NCBI GenBank assembly: GCA_041493035.1
Contig: JBGPYB010000199.1
Span: 1-7,305, forward strand
DNA from: JBGPYB01 sp041493035
GTDB taxonomy: Bacteria > Acidobacteriota > Vicinamibacteria > Fen-336
DNA: 7,305 nt
Direction of reading: 5' to 3'
Made by a program: the position numbers and the translations under genes. Of this stretch, positions 5,715 through 7,305 are shown one piece after another. The notes beneath the pieces are model-generated. The model searched no databases. It was not told the DNA's origin and worked only from the letters and a program-made list of their open reading frames with translations. The stretch's first letter is position 1; each line of letters begins with the position of its first letter.

Positions 5715-6637
5715 CCTGGACCAAGCCCAGGGCTCTCCGAGGTGGGGACCTCGTCGGCATCTGCGCGCCTGCGGGTCCCGTGGACATGGACCGGCTCGCG
5801 CGCGGCGTGGCCGAGATCGAAAGCCTCGGTTTTCGCGCGCGGGTGCCGGACGGAATCGGCGAACGGCTTCGCTTCACCGCCGGCAGTGTCGAGCGGCGTG
5901 TGGCGGAGCTGCACGCGCTCCTGGCCGATGACGAGGTCTCGGCCATCGTCTGTGCCCGCGGCGGGGCGGGCGCGGGCGCGCTGTTGCGTCATCTGGACCC
6001 GCGGCTGGCTGCCGCTCACCCGAAGGCCTTCATCGGCTATAGCGACGCCACGTTCCTGCATCGATGGTTCGGGGTTCATGGGCTCGTCACGTTCCACGGG
6101 CCGATGGCGGCCCGTGAGTTGGCCGACGGCACGTACGATCGCGACAGCTTCTTGCGGACCGTCACCGGAGAGGGCGGGCCGTATGCGACCGAGGCGGAAG
6201 ACCTCGTTCCGTTGCGCCCCGGATCAGCCCGAGGCCGATTGTCGGGAGGATGCCTGTCGATCCTCTCGGCGGCGGCGGGAACGCCTTGGGCGCTGGCGGC
6301 GTCGGACGAACCCACGATCCTGTTCATCGAAGACGTGGACGAGCCGCCGTACCGTATCGACAGGATGCTCCTCCATCTCCGCGAATCGGGCGGCCTGGCC
6401 GGCGTCGTCGGGATCGTCTTCGGCGACATGAAGGGATGCGCACCTCCCATCAGGGCCGACTTCGGTCTCGAGGACATCATTCTGGAAGCCCTTTCGGGGC
6501 TTCAGATCCCCATCGCTCTCGGCCTTTCGAGCGGCCACGCGTCGTCGCCGGCCGTGACGCTTCCCTTGGGCGTCCGGGCTCGCCTGACGTGTGGCGCCGA
6601 GACCCGCCTCGAGATTCTCGAGCCCGCCGTCTCGTGA
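5711..6637 (+). CDS. ldcA: Muramoyltetrapeptide (L,D-) carboxypeptidase, LdcA, peptidase S66
   Basis: LdcA is a cytoplasmic serine peptidase that cuts the terminal D-Ala from the L-Ala-D-Glu-mDAP-D-Ala tetrapeptide. This yields the tripeptide that Mpl can reuse. The 308-aa protein has the N-terminal GGDLVGICAPAGP (11-23) typical of S66, the nucleophile motif IGYSDAT (108-114, Ser111), the Glu motif FIEDVDEPPYRIDRML (205-220, Glu207) and the His motif SSGHASSP (273-280, His276). This is the complete Ser-Glu-His triad. CARGGAGAG (81-89) is the conserved 'RGG' loop. No signal peptide is present, as expected. The TTG at 5711 overlaps the SDR stop by 4 bp (TTGA) and begins just before the conserved block. 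An in-frame GTG at 5696 would add five residues. No clear Shine-Dalgarno sequence is seen, so translation probably depends on coupling. Its stop overlaps the mpl start by 4 bp. Confidence 0.96.
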   Translation: MTWTKPRALRGGDLVGICAPAGPVDMDRLARGVAEIESLGFRARVPDGIGERLRFTAGSVERRVAELHALLADDEVSAIVCARGGAGAGALLRHLDPRLAAAHPKAFIGYSDATFLHRWFGVHGLVTFHGPMAARELADGTYDRDSFLRTVTGEGGPYATEAEDLVPLRPGSARGRLSGGCLSILSAAAGTPWALAASDEPTILFIEDVDEPPYRIDRMLLHLRESGGLAGVVGIVFGDMKGCAPPIRADFGLEDIILEALSGLQIPIALGLSSGHASSPAVTLPLGVRARLTCGAETRLEILEPAVS

Positions 6638-7305
6638 GGATCCACCTCTCGGGGATCTGCGGCACGGCCATGGCCTCGCTGGCGGGCCTGCTGCGTGCCC
6701 GCGGGCATGAGATCACGGGCTCCGACCAGGACGCATACCCTCCGATGTCGACTCAACTCGAGGCCCTTGGGATTGCCGTGCGCTCTCCGTACGCCGAGGG
6801 GAACGTCCCAGAGGACGCCGATCTGGTGGTGATCGGCAACGTGCTCTCGCGGGGAAACCCCGAGGTCGAAGTGGTGCTCGATCGTAAGCAGCGCATGGCG
6901 AGCATGCCGGCGCTCCTGGCCGACGAGTTCATAAGGGGCCGGCGCTCGCTGGTGGTCGCCGGGACCCACGGGAAGACGACGACGACGAGCCTGCTGGCCT
7001 TTCTCCTGGACCGCGCGGGCCATGCTCCGTCGTTCCTGGTCGGAGGCGTGCCGGTGGATTTCGGATCCAGCTACCGACTGGGCGCGGGACGAGCCTTCGT
7101 CGTCGAGGGAGACGAATACGACTGCGCGTTCTTCGACAAGCGCCCGAAGTTCGTCCACTACCTGCCCGACGTGGCCATCATCGGGAACGTCGAGTTCGAC
7201 CACGCCGACATCTATCCCGACCTTGCGGCGGTTCAGACGGCGTTCCTGCGCCTCCTCGCCGTCGTCCCTCGCCGGGGACTGGTGGTGGCCGGGGCCGAGA
7301 GCCCG
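6634..7305 (+). CDS. mpl: UDP-MurNAc:L-Ala-gamma-D-Glu-meso-DAP ligase Mpl, N-terminal half
   Basis: Mpl joins the recycled tripeptide L-Ala-gamma-D-Glu-mDAP to UDP-MurNAc with ATP, by-passing MurC, MurD and MurE. The window holds 224 codons, about half the roughly 457 aa of E. coli Mpl, and the gene continues to the right. Visible features are the UDP-binding Rossmann motif GICGTAMA (7-14) and GSDQDAYPPMST (29-40). VIGNVLSRGNP (66-76) and the ATP P-loop AGTHGKTTTT (109-118) follow. Then come the Mpl-type signature EGDEYDCAFFDKR (158-170) with KFVHY (172-176), and NVEFDHADIY (185-194). The last two blocks separate Mpl from MurC, with which it shares the Mur ligase fold. The GTG at 6634 overlaps the ldcA stop (GTGA), so the genes are translationally coupled. 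Presence of Mpl implies meso-DAP peptidoglycan. The C-terminal domain and the gene's end cannot be judged here. Confidence 0.96.
   Translation, partial: MRIHLSGICGTAMASLAGLLRARGHEITGSDQDAYPPMSTQLEALGIAVRSPYAEGNVPEDADLVVIGNVLSRGNPEVEVVLDRKQRMASMPALLADEFIRGRRSLVVAGTHGKTTTTSLLAFLLDRAGHAPSFLVGGVPVDFGSSYRLGAGRAFVVEGDEYDCAFFDKRPKFVHYLPDVAIIGNVEFDHADIYPDLAAVQTAFLRLLAVVPRRGLVVAGAESP

Noticed and set aside
2..7305. CRISPR array, defence system, prophage or transposon
   Set aside because: No regularly spaced repeats, transposase, integrase, nuclease or phage proteins are visible. The array reads as metabolic genes on one strand.

Overview
This GC-rich window (about two thirds G+C by eye) comes from a bacterium that recycles its own cell wall. 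The peptidoglycan-recycling enzymes NagZ, LdcA and Mpl are encoded together. Mpl is specific for peptides containing meso-diaminopimelate, which points to a Gram-negative (diderm) organism. GC content, frequent GTG/TTG starts and the style of the permease and short-chain dehydrogenase would fit Acidobacteriota or a similar soil or subsurface phylum, but that assignment is a weak inference. No rRNA, tRNA, CRISPR array, transposase or phage gene is visible.

Layout. (1) Positions 2-877, + strand: an uncharacterised 291-aa protein whose true start may lie upstream of the window. (2) Positions 878-951: a short convergent gap with a C-rich/G-rich perfect hairpin that looks like a dispersed repeat or bidirectional terminator. 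(3) Positions 952-1263, - strand: a small [2Fe-2S] ferredoxin-like protein. (4) Positions 1264-1360: a divergent promoter region. (5) Positions 1361-7305, + strand: seven tightly packed genes running off the right edge: APC-family amino acid permease, P-loop NTPase/kinase-like protein, YqeY/GatB-tail protein, nagZ, atypical SDR, ldcA and mpl (partial). Gaps are 19 bp or less. Three junctions are 4-bp stop/start overlaps (permease/NTPase, SDR/ldcA, ldcA/mpl), so at least parts of the array are translationally coupled.

How the genes work together. NagZ removes GlcNAc from recovered GlcNAc-anhydroMurNAc-peptides. LdcA trims the terminal D-Ala from the tetrapeptide. Mpl joins the resulting tripeptide to UDP-MurNAc for re-use. 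The SDR between nagZ and ldcA is the odd member: it keeps the fold landmarks but lacks the catalytic Tyr and Lys, and apparently the Asn, of classical SDRs, yet sits in the coupled core of the pathway. The permease and NTPase at the head of the array have no established role in recycling. An amidase of the AmpD type, a muropeptide importer and anhydroMurNAc salvage enzymes are not in this window.

I see no strong evidence for a wholly new defence or mobile system. The best leads are the SDR with degenerate active site inside a muropeptide-recycling operon, the coupled permease/NTPase pair, the unknown first gene, and a possible leaderless-type promoter before the YqeY gene.
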